From CP2-2F sp034436355 (GTDB taxonomy: Bacteria > Chloroflexota > Anaerolineae > Aggregatilineales > UBA2796): a stretch of DNA of 64,000 nt. The stretch lies in assembly GCA_034436355.1 (NCBI GenBank), contig DAOTVQ010000019.1:1-64000 (forward strand), in the 5' to 3' direction. The notes under the pieces were generated by a model. That model was not told where the DNA came from, ran no database searches, and worked only from the letters and a program-made list of their open reading frames with translations. Both the position numbers and the translations under genes were made by a program. Each line of letters starts with the position of its first letter. Positions within the stretch are counted from its first letter, which is position 1. Shown piece after piece: positions 54,193 to 62,973 of this stretch.

Positions 54193-55787
54193 GTACAAGT
54201 ACGACGCGCAGCCTGCCCAACAACGGTCAATCCACCCTAGCCCGCGGACTGATCGGCTTCCGTCGCTTCGTGCGGCGGAATGCCCTCTTGAATGAGCTGC
54301 TGCCGTTCGGCACCTTTGTGCTTGGCTTGGTGGCTGTCTTGATCGCCAATTACCTGATGGCAATCACCGATTCTGCCTTTCTGATTGCCGGTGGCGTCCT
54401 GGGTGCTTTTGTGGCGCTGTGGGTTGTGCTGCGCCCACAGATGGGCTTATATATCCTCGCTGTGTTCACCTATATGAACCTTTCCAACGCGCTGGAGGTC
54501 AGTTTTGGCATCCCCAAAATTAACCAACCGCTGATCGGCTTAATTTTGGTCAGTGTGCTGGCAAACCGCATTGTATTGCAGCGCAAGCCGTTCATCTTTC
54601 GCGGCGTGGAAGCCACAATGGTGCTGTATGGCGTTGTCTCAACCATCTCGGTGTTGTTTGCCTCAGCCAATCAGTCAGCCGCACTGGATCGTTTGATTGA
54701 CTGGCTGAAAGATTTCGCCATTCTGATCATCATGGTGCAGTTATGTGATGAGGAACAGAGCTTCAAAACGGTGCTGTGGGCGCTCATTGTGAGCGCTGCC
54801 TTCATTGCCAGCCTGAGTTGGTACCACACTTTCACGGGCGATACGGGTAACGATTTCTTCGGTTTGGCAAAGTCCGGTGTGCATCAGATCATTGGCGATG
54901 TTGACGATCTGCGCGTTACCGGTCCGTTGGATGATCCAAACTTTTATGCCCAAATTCTGTTGATGATCTTCCCATTGGCTGCCTATCGCATGTTGACCGA
55001 CGTCAGCCCAAACGGGCGCTTTATCGGGATGATCTGCACAGTCTTGATCGTCGGTGCGGCGATCTTCACGTACTCACGCGGTGGCTTCTTGGCGTTGGTG
55101 GTTGTTTTGGGCTTGCTGGTGCTAGACCGCAAGTATAACCTGCTGAAGGTGGGTGTGACTGCGGTTGTGGTGTTGGCAGTGCTGCTGCCGATTATGCCTT
55201 CTGGTTATGTAGATCGCCTGCTAACACTTGGCGATGCGCTGCCTGCCAATGCCAGCACGCAATCAGAAGCATCCTTTCGTGGTCGCTCTAGCGAGATGAT
55301 CATCGCCATGCAGATGTTCACTGAAAATCCGATCTTAGGGGTGGGCAAGCGCAATTATCAGGTGTTATACGTTGAATATTCCTCTATGCTTGGCTTAGAC
55401 CCACGCCTTGAAGATCGGCAAGCACACAGCCTCTACCTTGAACTGGCTGCCGAGATGGGTATGTTAGGCATCCTCTCTTTTAGCAGCATTTTGGTGGCGC
55501 TTTTCATCAGCACGGCACGCGCACGGCGGCAGTTCCGCGAGCTGGATCGCCCTGATCTTTCCACATGGACGGCTGCCCTGCAACTCGGCATTGTCTCCTA
55601 CATGCTCACCAGCATCTTTTTGCATGGCGACTATGCACGTTATATGTGGATGCTCTTTGCGATGGCTGCCAGTGCCAGCGTCCTAGCGCAAGCCATGACC
55701 AACCGCCGCCGTGAAAACTTGCGCGAAGCACACCACACTTCGCTGAGCTTACCCTCTAACAGCAGCACTGAGGTGAAAGACGCATGA
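54189..55787 (+). CDS. O-antigen ligase / Wzy-type polymerase family membrane protein
   Basis: 532 aa with about 11-12 membrane helices. Wzy_C hallmarks are FTYSRGGFLALVVVLGLLVL, then a long outer loop and FRGRSSEMIIAMQMF with ENPILGVGKRNYQ. The H of QAHSLYLELAAEMG is at the position typical of this family. Polymerises or transfers lipid-linked polysaccharide outside the cytoplasmic membrane. Coupled to both neighbours by four-base overlaps. Confidence 0.9.
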   Translation: MSTSTTRSLPNNGQSTLARGLIGFRRFVRRNALLNELLPFGTFVLGLVAVLIANYLMAITDSAFLIAGGVLGAFVALWVVLRPQMGLYILAVFTYMNLSNALEVSFGIPKINQPLIGLILVSVLANRIVLQRKPFIFRGVEATMVLYGVVSTISVLFASANQSAALDRLIDWLKDFAILIIMVQLCDEEQSFKTVLWALIVSAAFIASLSWYHTFTGDTGNDFFGLAKSGVHQIIGDVDDLRVTGPLDDPNFYAQILLMIFPLAAYRMLTDVSPNGRFIGMICTVLIVGAAIFTYSRGGFLALVVVLGLLVLDRKYNLLKVGVTAVVVLAVLLPIMPSGYVDRLLTLGDALPANASTQSEASFRGRSSEMIIAMQMFTENPILGVGKRNYQVLYVEYSSMLGLDPRLEDRQAHSLYLELAAEMGMLGILSFSSILVALFISTARARRQFRELDRPDLSTWTAALQLGIVSYMLTSIFLHGDYARYMWMLFAMAASASVLAQAMTNRRRENLREAHHTSLSLPSNSSTEVKDA

Positions 55788-58087
55788 AGAAAATTCCCTT
55801 TGCTTTTTCTGTGCTTGCCCTGTTTGGCGTCCTAGCGCTAACTCTGCCCGCCCACCGTGAGCCGTTGAACGCGCTGCAAAGCCCGCCAACAGCAACACCC
55901 GCCACACCAACTATTACGCCCACGCCGCGCAGTTTGCTAACGGCACAACCTACCGCACAGCCCAATAACGTGCTGTTGGCGCAAGCGATCAGCCTTGCGG
56001 CGCTGAATGTGGGCGATATTGAGCTAAGCACACCGCAAAGCGCCAACCGCTTCACCTTCCGTGTGCCAGATAATTGGCTGGCAAGTGGCGCGAATGTGCT
56101 ACGTCTTGATCTAGATTATTTCCTAATCACATCCGATGGTTTAGCAACGGCTGTAGCGATACCGCCGGTGGTGCTGCGCGTGCGTTTGGATAACGTGCCG
56201 ATTGCCGCCATCAGCCTATCCCCAACCAACATAGGGCGTCGCCTTATAGAAGTGCCGCTGCCCGCCGAAATTATGGGCGATCCCGCCCAGCGTGACCACA
56301 ACATCCAGCTTATCCTTGAAGGGCGCGATCAATGCCTGATCGGGATTGAGTCGCGGGTGCGGATTGCCGCAGCGACCTCTGCCTTGGCGTTCCAATATCG
56401 CTTGCTGCCGCCACCCCTTGATCTTTCGCTCTACCCACGCCCATTTTATAACAACACGCCCGCCGTGCTAAACGAGACGGTTGCCTTTGTGCTGCCTGCT
56501 CAGCCCGAAGCAATTGACTATGAAGCGGCTGCCAGCCTTGCCGCGGCGCTCGGTGCGCTCTCGCGCAACCGTCTGCGGATGTATGCCGTGACGGTAGACG
56601 CGCTGACCGATGCAGATCGCATTGCCAACCAACTCTGGGTTGGGCAGATCGGCAAGCACGCTGCGCTTGATGCCGCCTATGCTGCGGATCGCTTCCCAAC
56701 CAAGCTAAACGCTGATGGCAGCCTGACCGTTGGCAGCACGCGCATTGCGCCTGATGACGGCGTGGCGCAGATCATCGCCAACCCTGATAATCCAAATACC
56801 GCTATCATCGCTGTGACTGCTCAAACGCCCGAAGGCTTCCAAAAGGCAGTGCAAGTGCTGAGCGGACCGCCTTCCATCATTGGGCTAGGCGGCTCAGTCG
56901 CGCTCGTCTCCCAGATTGGGCAGACGGCACGCCCGGATAGCAATGCTGCCCTTGCGGAGCGCGTCACCTTTGCCGACCTTGGCTTTGTGAATGTGCCGAT
57001 CTATGGTGCAGGCTTGCAGTTTGGCGAGATCACTTTCACTATGCCCGAAGGTGTTGTGCTGACCGATGATGCCGCGCTGGATATGCGCTTTGACTATTCG
57101 GATACGCTGGCAGATGCCAACGCAACGATCACGCTCTTTATGAATGAGACACCCTTGAACAGCGCCTTTTTACGCAATCCGCGCACGGGCGAGCGCATTT
57201 CGCAGATCAAGGCGCGCATTCCACCTAGCAGCGTGATCAGCGGCGCGCTCAATTCGCTGCTCATTCAGGTTGATTCTTCAGGGCTGACCGATACGGTTGC
57301 CTGTGATACACCGCCGAGCGTGGTTGTGTGGCTTTCGCCGCGCCCAGAGAGCGAATTTTATCTGCCGCGCCGCGCCGATGATTCGCCTGTGCGCGTGCCG
57401 CTGCTGAACGGCTTTCCGCTGCCATTCAGCCGCCTGAGCGACCTGAGCGACCTTTGGTTTGTGCTGCCGAACGCGCCGACCGCCGAAGAAATAGGGCAAA
57501 TGCTGCGCCTGATGGCGTTTTTGGGCAGTTCGGTGAACAACAGCTTACGCTTCTCGCCACGCCTTAGCTTGGGCGAAGTGCCGCCCGATGCCGACTTGAC
57601 GGCATATCACATCATTGCCTTAGGGCGTCCAACGCGCAATAGCTATATCGCCGCGTTGAATAACATTTTGCCGCAACCTTTCCAACCTAACAGCGATGTG
57701 TTGGAACAGGTAGTCGATTCGGTGATTTACCGTCTGCCGCCCGGCTACGATATTGGCGTGCTGCAATTGCTGGCATCCCCTGCTTCTGCACAGCGCGCTG
57801 TGTTGGTCATCAGTGGGACGGGCAGCGTTGGGCAAGAGAGCGCTGTGCGCGCCCTGATCGAACGCCGCACCGTTAATCTGCCCGGCAACGTGATCTACGC
57901 CAGCCCAACCCAACTCTGGACGGTGAACACGCGCACCCGTGAGACGCGCAGCTTGCCGCCAACGGCAACGGCTGAAGCGCGCCCACTGGTGCCTGATGTG
58001 ACGGGCAGCCCTGCTACGGCGCTGCCTGTTTTCACCGTGACGCCTAGTCAAACACCTACACCTACGCCCACAACGGCGCGTTGGTAG
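55784..58087 (+). CDS. BcsB-like exported polysaccharide protein (copy 1, no C-terminal anchor)
   Basis: 767 aa. Signal peptide (FAFSVLALFGVLALTLPA), Thr/Pro linker, then BcsB-type alternating beta-sandwich and alpha/beta domains: FRVPDNWL, GRDQCLIGIESRVRI, LDLSLYPRPFYNN, FADLGFVN...YGAG, MRFDYSDTLADANATITLFMN. BcsB is the extracytoplasmic partner of cellulose synthase BcsA. This copy ends in a Thr/Pro tail (TPTPTTARW) without the membrane helix normally used to dock on BcsA. It resembles copy 2 throughout, so a tandem duplication is likely. Confidence 0.85.
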   Translation: MKKIPFAFSVLALFGVLALTLPAHREPLNALQSPPTATPATPTITPTPRSLLTAQPTAQPNNVLLAQAISLAALNVGDIELSTPQSANRFTFRVPDNWLASGANVLRLDLDYFLITSDGLATAVAIPPVVLRVRLDNVPIAAISLSPTNIGRRLIEVPLPAEIMGDPAQRDHNIQLILEGRDQCLIGIESRVRIAAATSALAFQYRLLPPPLDLSLYPRPFYNNTPAVLNETVAFVLPAQPEAIDYEAAASLAAALGALSRNRLRMYAVTVDALTDADRIANQLWVGQIGKHAALDAAYAADRFPTKLNADGSLTVGSTRIAPDDGVAQIIANPDNPNTAIIAVTAQTPEGFQKAVQVLSGPPSIIGLGGSVALVSQIGQTARPDSNAALAERVTFADLGFVNVPIYGAGLQFGEITFTMPEGVVLTDDAALDMRFDYSDTLADANATITLFMNETPLNSAFLRNPRTGERISQIKARIPPSSVISGALNSLLIQVDSSGLTDTVACDTPPSVVVWLSPRPESEFYLPRRADDSPVRVPLLNGFPLPFSRLSDLSDLWFVLPNAPTAEEIGQMLRLMAFLGSSVNNSLRFSPRLSLGEVPPDADLTAYHIIALGRPTRNSYIAALNNILPQPFQPNSDVLEQVVDSVIYRLPPGYDIGVLQLLASPASAQRAVLVISGTGSVGQESAVRALIERRTVNLPGNVIYASPTQLWTVNTRTRETRSLPPTATAEARPLVPDVTGSPATALPVFTVTPSQTPTPTPTTARW

Positions 58088-58118
58088 GCAGCGGCGGCGC
58101 ACAGCTTACGTAAAGTCG

Positions 58119-58148
58119 CGGGCGGCTCACAAGAACCGCCCGTTTGTT
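58119..58148 (+). terminator. Hairpin between the two BcsB-like genes
   Basis: CGGGCGG (58119-58125) pairs with CCGCCCG (58136-58142), ten-base loop, followed by TTTGTT. It probably attenuates transcription from the first part of the operon into copy 2. Confidence 0.65.
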
Positions 58149-58190
58149 GCACAAGCGGCAGACAAGCCGCACCAATCCTACAGATAAAGG

Positions 58191-60767
58191 ATGAACGTTA
58201 CCGTGAGAAAAGCATCTGCACACCTTCGCAGCCTGATCGCCAGCCTTGGGCTGTTGATTGCCCTAGCGCCTAGCGCACAGCTCATCGTGAGCGCGACGAC
58301 ACCAACACCCAACCGCACGCCGAGCCTAACGTCCCGTGCGACCTTTACGCCAAGCATCACACCGACGCTGCCACCGCTCAGCACACCTGTGCCGACTCAA
58401 GTTGGCGGCGCGCTCATCGCGCAGGAGTTTGCCCTTGCCAGCCTGAACGTGCGGAATTTGGAGATTTTCTCGCCGCAAGGCTCAGCGCAGTTTGGCTTTG
58501 AAGTGCCTGATAATTGGCGCTTGGCAGGCAACAACACCCTTTATCTGAACCTGCAATTTGTGGAAACTGGGGCGGATGCCAGCAGTGAAGGCACGTCCGT
58601 GCAGCCCATCACGCGCTTTGAGGTGCGCCTGAACAACCAACTGGTCTATGAGGCGTCTTATACGGTGAGCATGAATGCGCCGCAGACGGTTGCAGTGCCG
58701 CTGCCTGCTGATTTGATCAATGCTGATCGCGCACGGCAAACCATCACCTTAGCAATGGATGCCCGTGATCACTGCAACTCAAATCGGCAAGCGCGCATTG
58801 TGGTGCGTTCTGATCTCTCGTACCTGCATTTTGAATATGAGCGCTTGCTGCCCACGCTCAATTTGGCGCTTTTTCCGCGCCCGTTCTATAACAACCTGCC
58901 CGCCAGCCAAATTGAGACAGCGCTTTTGGTGCTGCCCACTGCCTTCACCCAAGCTGATTTGGAGAATGCGCTCAGCCTTGCGGCAGGCATTGGGCAATTA
59001 ACGGGCAATCAGGTGCAGCTTAAGGTGACAACACCTGCCGCACTGGATGCAGCAAATCGGCGTGCCAACAACCTGATTCTGCTTGGCACGCCTGCCAACA
59101 ACGCCCTGATCAACGAACTCTACGCGGCAAATTTGCTGCCCACACGCTATGACGCCACCGCAGGCACCTTCAGCGTTGGTGCAACGGCGCTTGAGCCTGA
59201 TGAAGGCATTGTGCAGTTGATCGCACACCCTGAAGACCCTTATCGGGCTGTGATGCTCTTCACTGGCGGCACCGACCTTGCTCTGCAAAAGGCAGTGCGT
59301 GCTTTTGCCGGCAGGCTAGATGCTTTCGGTTTGGAGGGCAATCTCGCCATCATCCGTGAGGTACGTCCACTCTCGCAGCAGCGCGTGGGCAGCACCCTGC
59401 GCGATGTGCAGACCTTTGCCGATTTGGGCATTGAGAACACAACGACCTTTGGCGTCGGCTCTCAGTTTGCTGATTTCCGCTTCGTTGTGCCGAATGGTGT
59501 GCGCGTCAGCGAGGCTGCCTACGTCGAGATTGTCTTTGACTACTCTGATACGCTCAAAGAGGCGCAGACCAGCCTGAACCTGACCCTGAACGACACGCCC
59601 GTAAACAGCATCAATATTGGTGTGGGCAGCGAGTTAGCCACACGCCCTAGTCCACACCGCTTGCGCGCACCGATTCCGCCGGGTGCTGTGCGTTCGGGTG
59701 AAGGGAACATCCTCGCCGTGCAGATCGAATCACGCGGCAACTGGGGCTGCAATTTACCTAACCCATCCACCATCTGGCTAAACATTCGCCCAGAGAGCGT
59801 GTTAGCGCTGCCGCGTGCCAGCGTAGATACCGCCTTACGCCCGCCACTCGTCTCAGATTTCCCTGTGCCGTTTAGTGATTACTCCGACTTGCACGATGTT
59901 CTCATCATCTTGCCTGATCAACCTAGCCTGACCGAGATTGAGCAAGCAGTTCGACTCATTGCACGGCTTGGCACGCTCACCGAACGCGGCGAACGCTTTG
60001 CGCCACGCCTTGCGCTTGGCGAGCAGTTGCCCAGTGGTGTGGATTTGACACAACAGCATATCATCCTCTACGGCAGACCATCTACCAATAGCTTCCTGCG
60101 CGGCGTTGCCGATAAATTGCCGCAGCCTTTCACGGCTGGCACAGATGATCTTGAGCAATTGCTTGATGATGTGGTGCTGCGGCTGCCGCCCGGCTTTGAT
60201 ATCGGCGTGTTACAAGTACAGCCTTCGCTCTGGAATCCGCGCCGTGTGCTGTTAACCATCAGCGGTACGAGCAGTGCTGGTGAGTCGTTCGCCATGCTGG
60301 CGATGCAGGCAGTTACCTTCTTCCGCGGCGACCTGATCGGGAACATTGTCTATGTCACACAGAACAGCGTCTATGCTGCCAATACCTACACCAGCAGATA
60401 CGCTGTGGATATTGAGGTAGATGTGCCGACCTTAGTTGCCGAAACGACGTTGGTCGGCTCTGCTACTGCCACACCTAACCGTATTTTTACTGTGACACCA
60501 GGACCAACCGAGACGCCCACACCAACCGTCACGGCAACCCTGACTCCTACGCCCTCACCCATCTTCAGCGCTACGCCCTTTGTGCCGACGCCAACGCCGC
60601 TGCCAACCTTTGCACCGTTGCCCGATGATGCACTGGAGATCGAGACGCCTGATCGCCCATCGTGGATCACGATTCTTGCTGCAGCGACGGCGGGTGCGCT
60701 TTTGGCAGCGGCTGCCTTTGGCTTATTTGCGCTGCTGCGCGCCATTCGCACACGCCGCCAGGAGTAG
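58191..60767 (+). CDS. BcsB-like exported polysaccharide protein (copy 2, membrane-anchored)
   Basis: 858 aa from ATG 58191; GTG 58203 is better spaced from AAAGGA and may be the true start. Signal peptide (LRSLIASLGLLIALAPSAQ), Thr/Pro linker, and the same BcsB layout as copy 1: FEVPDNWRLAG, ARDHCNSNRQARIVVR, LNLALFPRPFYNN, FADLGIEN, VFDYSDTLKEAQTSLNLTLN. It ends with a Thr/Pro stalk, one membrane helix (ITILAAATAGALLAAAAFGL) and a basic tail. BcsB copies normally work with a GT2 synthase; none is in the window. Confidence 0.87.
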   Translation: MNVTVRKASAHLRSLIASLGLLIALAPSAQLIVSATTPTPNRTPSLTSRATFTPSITPTLPPLSTPVPTQVGGALIAQEFALASLNVRNLEIFSPQGSAQFGFEVPDNWRLAGNNTLYLNLQFVETGADASSEGTSVQPITRFEVRLNNQLVYEASYTVSMNAPQTVAVPLPADLINADRARQTITLAMDARDHCNSNRQARIVVRSDLSYLHFEYERLLPTLNLALFPRPFYNNLPASQIETALLVLPTAFTQADLENALSLAAGIGQLTGNQVQLKVTTPAALDAANRRANNLILLGTPANNALINELYAANLLPTRYDATAGTFSVGATALEPDEGIVQLIAHPEDPYRAVMLFTGGTDLALQKAVRAFAGRLDAFGLEGNLAIIREVRPLSQQRVGSTLRDVQTFADLGIENTTTFGVGSQFADFRFVVPNGVRVSEAAYVEIVFDYSDTLKEAQTSLNLTLNDTPVNSINIGVGSELATRPSPHRLRAPIPPGAVRSGEGNILAVQIESRGNWGCNLPNPSTIWLNIRPESVLALPRASVDTALRPPLVSDFPVPFSDYSDLHDVLIILPDQPSLTEIEQAVRLIARLGTLTERGERFAPRLALGEQLPSGVDLTQQHIILYGRPSTNSFLRGVADKLPQPFTAGTDDLEQLLDDVVLRLPPGFDIGVLQVQPSLWNPRRVLLTISGTSSAGESFAMLAMQAVTFFRGDLIGNIVYVTQNSVYAANTYTSRYAVDIEVDVPTLVAETTLVGSATATPNRIFTVTPGPTETPTPTVTATLTPTPSPIFSATPFVPTPTPLPTFAPLPDDALEIETPDRPSWITILAAATAGALLAAAAFGLFALLRAIRTRRQE

Positions 60768-60771
60768 CACC

Positions 60772-61893
60772 TTGCCTGAGGCAAAGCGTCCCTACAAGGT
60801 GCTGCTGATTGACTTAGCGCGCAGCTATGGCGGTGCTGAGGTGCGCGTTCAGACTCAAGCCGTTGCCCTTGAGTCTGCCACAATGGGCTGTGCGGTGGCT
60901 GTGTTACGCGGCAGTCCGCTGCACGAACGGCTGACGAAACTCGGTGTGCCATGTGAGGTGCTTGAATCCGGGCGTGGCAGCCCTGCCCTATCCCTGAAAC
61001 TCCGCACCATCATAAAGCGCGGTGGTTACCGTGTGGTGGACGCGCACAATGTGCAATCCATTTTGTGGGGACATTTGGCGGCGCGCTTGGCGGGTGTGCG
61101 CGGCTGTGTGGCAACCATTCACAGCGATTACGGCGCAGAATATCCCAACCTGAAGGGCAAATTATATGAAGGTGTGCTGCGCCTGAATCGCCTAATCGCC
61201 CGCCAATACATCAACGTAACCGAAACGCTGCAAAGCAAGGCGGAACGGCAAGGGTTGGGCAAGCGTGCCACACTTATTCATAACGCTGTGCCGATTCCAT
61301 CCCTGCCGCTGCCTGAGGCGGATCACGCCCTGCGCGCCGCATGGGGCGCCACACCTGATGATTTCGTGATCGGCATTGTGGCGCGCCTGAAACCTGTCAA
61401 AGGGCATCGCTATCTGCTGGATGCTATGGCACAAGTGCGCGATTTGCCCGTGAAGTTGGTCGTTATTGGTGAAGGTCCACTACATGCCGAGTTAACCGCA
61501 CAAGTCCAGACGCTCGGCATCGCGGATCGCGTTCATTTTGCAGGCTTCCGTGAGGACGTGCTGACCTTGCTGCCCTCGCTAGATTGCGTCTGCATGGCGT
61601 CACTTTCGGAAGCGCTACCCTACGCCGTGCTGGAAGCCGCCTCGTATGCGCGTCCACTGCTCTGCACGGCGGTGGGTGGCTTGGCAACTTTGCTGCAAGA
61701 GGGCGTGACGGCGCGCCTAGTGCCTGCACAAGACTCGGCAGCATTGGCAGAGGGCATCCGCAGTTTGGTAACCGACCCTCAGTCGGCGCGGCAGCTTGGC
61801 ATAAATGCCTATCAGATGGTGGCGGAACGCTTTAGCCAAACGGTAATGCTCAAAAAAATCCTTCAAGTGTATGATAAAGCTATCGGCATATAG
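60772..61893 (+). CDS. GT4-family glycosyltransferase of the polysaccharide operon
   Basis: 373 aa from TTG 60772, with AGGAG eight bases upstream (inside the previous stop region); upstream codons in this frame overlap BcsB copy 2 and are not protein-like. GT-B fold: LLIDLARSYGGAEVRVQTQA at the start, GIVARLKPVKGHRYLLDAM and the EALPYAVLEAASYARP E-x7-E region. Adds a sugar to a lipid-linked intermediate on the cytoplasmic side. Confidence 0.9.
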   Translation: MPEAKRPYKVLLIDLARSYGGAEVRVQTQAVALESATMGCAVAVLRGSPLHERLTKLGVPCEVLESGRGSPALSLKLRTIIKRGGYRVVDAHNVQSILWGHLAARLAGVRGCVATIHSDYGAEYPNLKGKLYEGVLRLNRLIARQYINVTETLQSKAERQGLGKRATLIHNAVPIPSLPLPEADHALRAAWGATPDDFVIGIVARLKPVKGHRYLLDAMAQVRDLPVKLVVIGEGPLHAELTAQVQTLGIADRVHFAGFREDVLTLLPSLDCVCMASLSEALPYAVLEAASYARPLLCTAVGGLATLLQEGVTARLVPAQDSAALAEGIRSLVTDPQSARQLGINAYQMVAERFSQTVMLKKILQVYDKAIGI

Positions 61894-61929
61894 CGCACTA
61901 CGCTGCACACCCTGAGGAGACAGCCTGCT

Positions 61930-62970
61930 ATGGCAAAACGTTCACAAATTGCCATTTCTACGTTAGCGCGGCTGGGCGTGCCACGCCTGCTGGATAGCTT
62001 TTGGGGAAAAACGCGCTTAACTGTGCTTGCCTATCACCGCATCACGGATGCCACTGCGCCCGATTTTCCGCACTACCGCCCAAATGTCAGCGCCACACCT
62101 GACATGTTTGCCCGCCAAATGGCGTGGGTTGCCAAACGTTTCAATGTGATCAGCCTTTCGGTGCTGCACGCCTACCTGACCAAAGGCAGACCGCTGCCGT
62201 CGCGCCCGATGCTCATCACCTTTGACGATGGCTACCTTGATAACTACGAAAATGCCTTTCCCATCCTCAAGCAGTTGCATTTGCCCGCCGTGATCTTTTT
62301 GATGACCTCGCGTATGAGCTATCCCGCGCCGCCGTGGTGGGATGAATGCGCTTTCTACCTCAACCGAACTGAGTACACCCAGGCTGAACTGCCCTTGATC
62401 GGTGTGCAAGACCTCAGCACGCCTGAGGGACGCCGCATGGCAACCGATCACCTGCTGCGCGCCCTGAAAAGTATTCCAGAGGCGGAGAAGTTGGAGGCGG
62501 TGCGCCGCGTGGGTGAACTGCTGCAAGTTCCCGCACCTAGCGATGATCCGCCGCTTTTCGTGAACTGGGATCAGGTGCGCGAGATGGTTGCCGATGGCGT
62601 CGCCTGTATGCCGCACACCGTCAATCACCCAATCCTGACGCGAGTCAGCGCTGAAGAGGCGTACCGCGAATTGGCTGAATCCAAAGCGCACATTGAGGCA
62701 CAGACCGATCAGCAGGCGAACGCCTTTGCCTACCCAAACGGCACTCGCGCCGATTACAACACAGCGACCTTCTACGCCTTGCACGATCTGGGCTACCTAA
62801 GTGCCTACACCCTGACGCCGGGACCGATGCGGCTGCGCGATCTACGCCGTCATCCGCTGCAAATCAGGCGCGTGTTTCTGCTCTATAAAGATTCGTTTGA
62901 GCTGTTCATGCTCAAGGTGATGGGCTTACCTGCCCTTGCCGCACGTTCGCGCTACCACGCGGAGAACTAG
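61930..62970 (+). CDS. Polysaccharide deacetylase (CE4/NodB fold)
   Basis: 346 aa. NodB motif 1 ITFDDGYLDNY has Asp99 and Asp100, and motif 2 is MPHTVNHP (H-T-x-x-H zinc site). Motif 3 (NAFAYPNGTRADYN) follows. It lacks a signal peptide and shows a GT-cluster-type N-terminus (LAYHRI, start of family). Removes N-acetyl groups from an amino sugar of the polysaccharide. GAGGAGA lies ahead of the ATG. Confidence 0.92.
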   Translation: MAKRSQIAISTLARLGVPRLLDSFWGKTRLTVLAYHRITDATAPDFPHYRPNVSATPDMFARQMAWVAKRFNVISLSVLHAYLTKGRPLPSRPMLITFDDGYLDNYENAFPILKQLHLPAVIFLMTSRMSYPAPPWWDECAFYLNRTEYTQAELPLIGVQDLSTPEGRRMATDHLLRALKSIPEAEKLEAVRRVGELLQVPAPSDDPPLFVNWDQVREMVADGVACMPHTVNHPILTRVSAEEAYRELAESKAHIEAQTDQQANAFAYPNGTRADYNTATFYALHDLGYLSAYTLTPGPMRLRDLRRHPLQIRRVFLLYKDSFELFMLKVMGLPALAARSRYHAEN

Positions 62971-62973
62971 CCC

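Noticed and set aside
60580..60771. Upstream extension of the GT4 gene
   Set aside because: The extra 64 codons overlap BcsB copy 2, are Arg/Cys-rich and unlike glycosyltransferases; TTG 60772 has a ribosome site.
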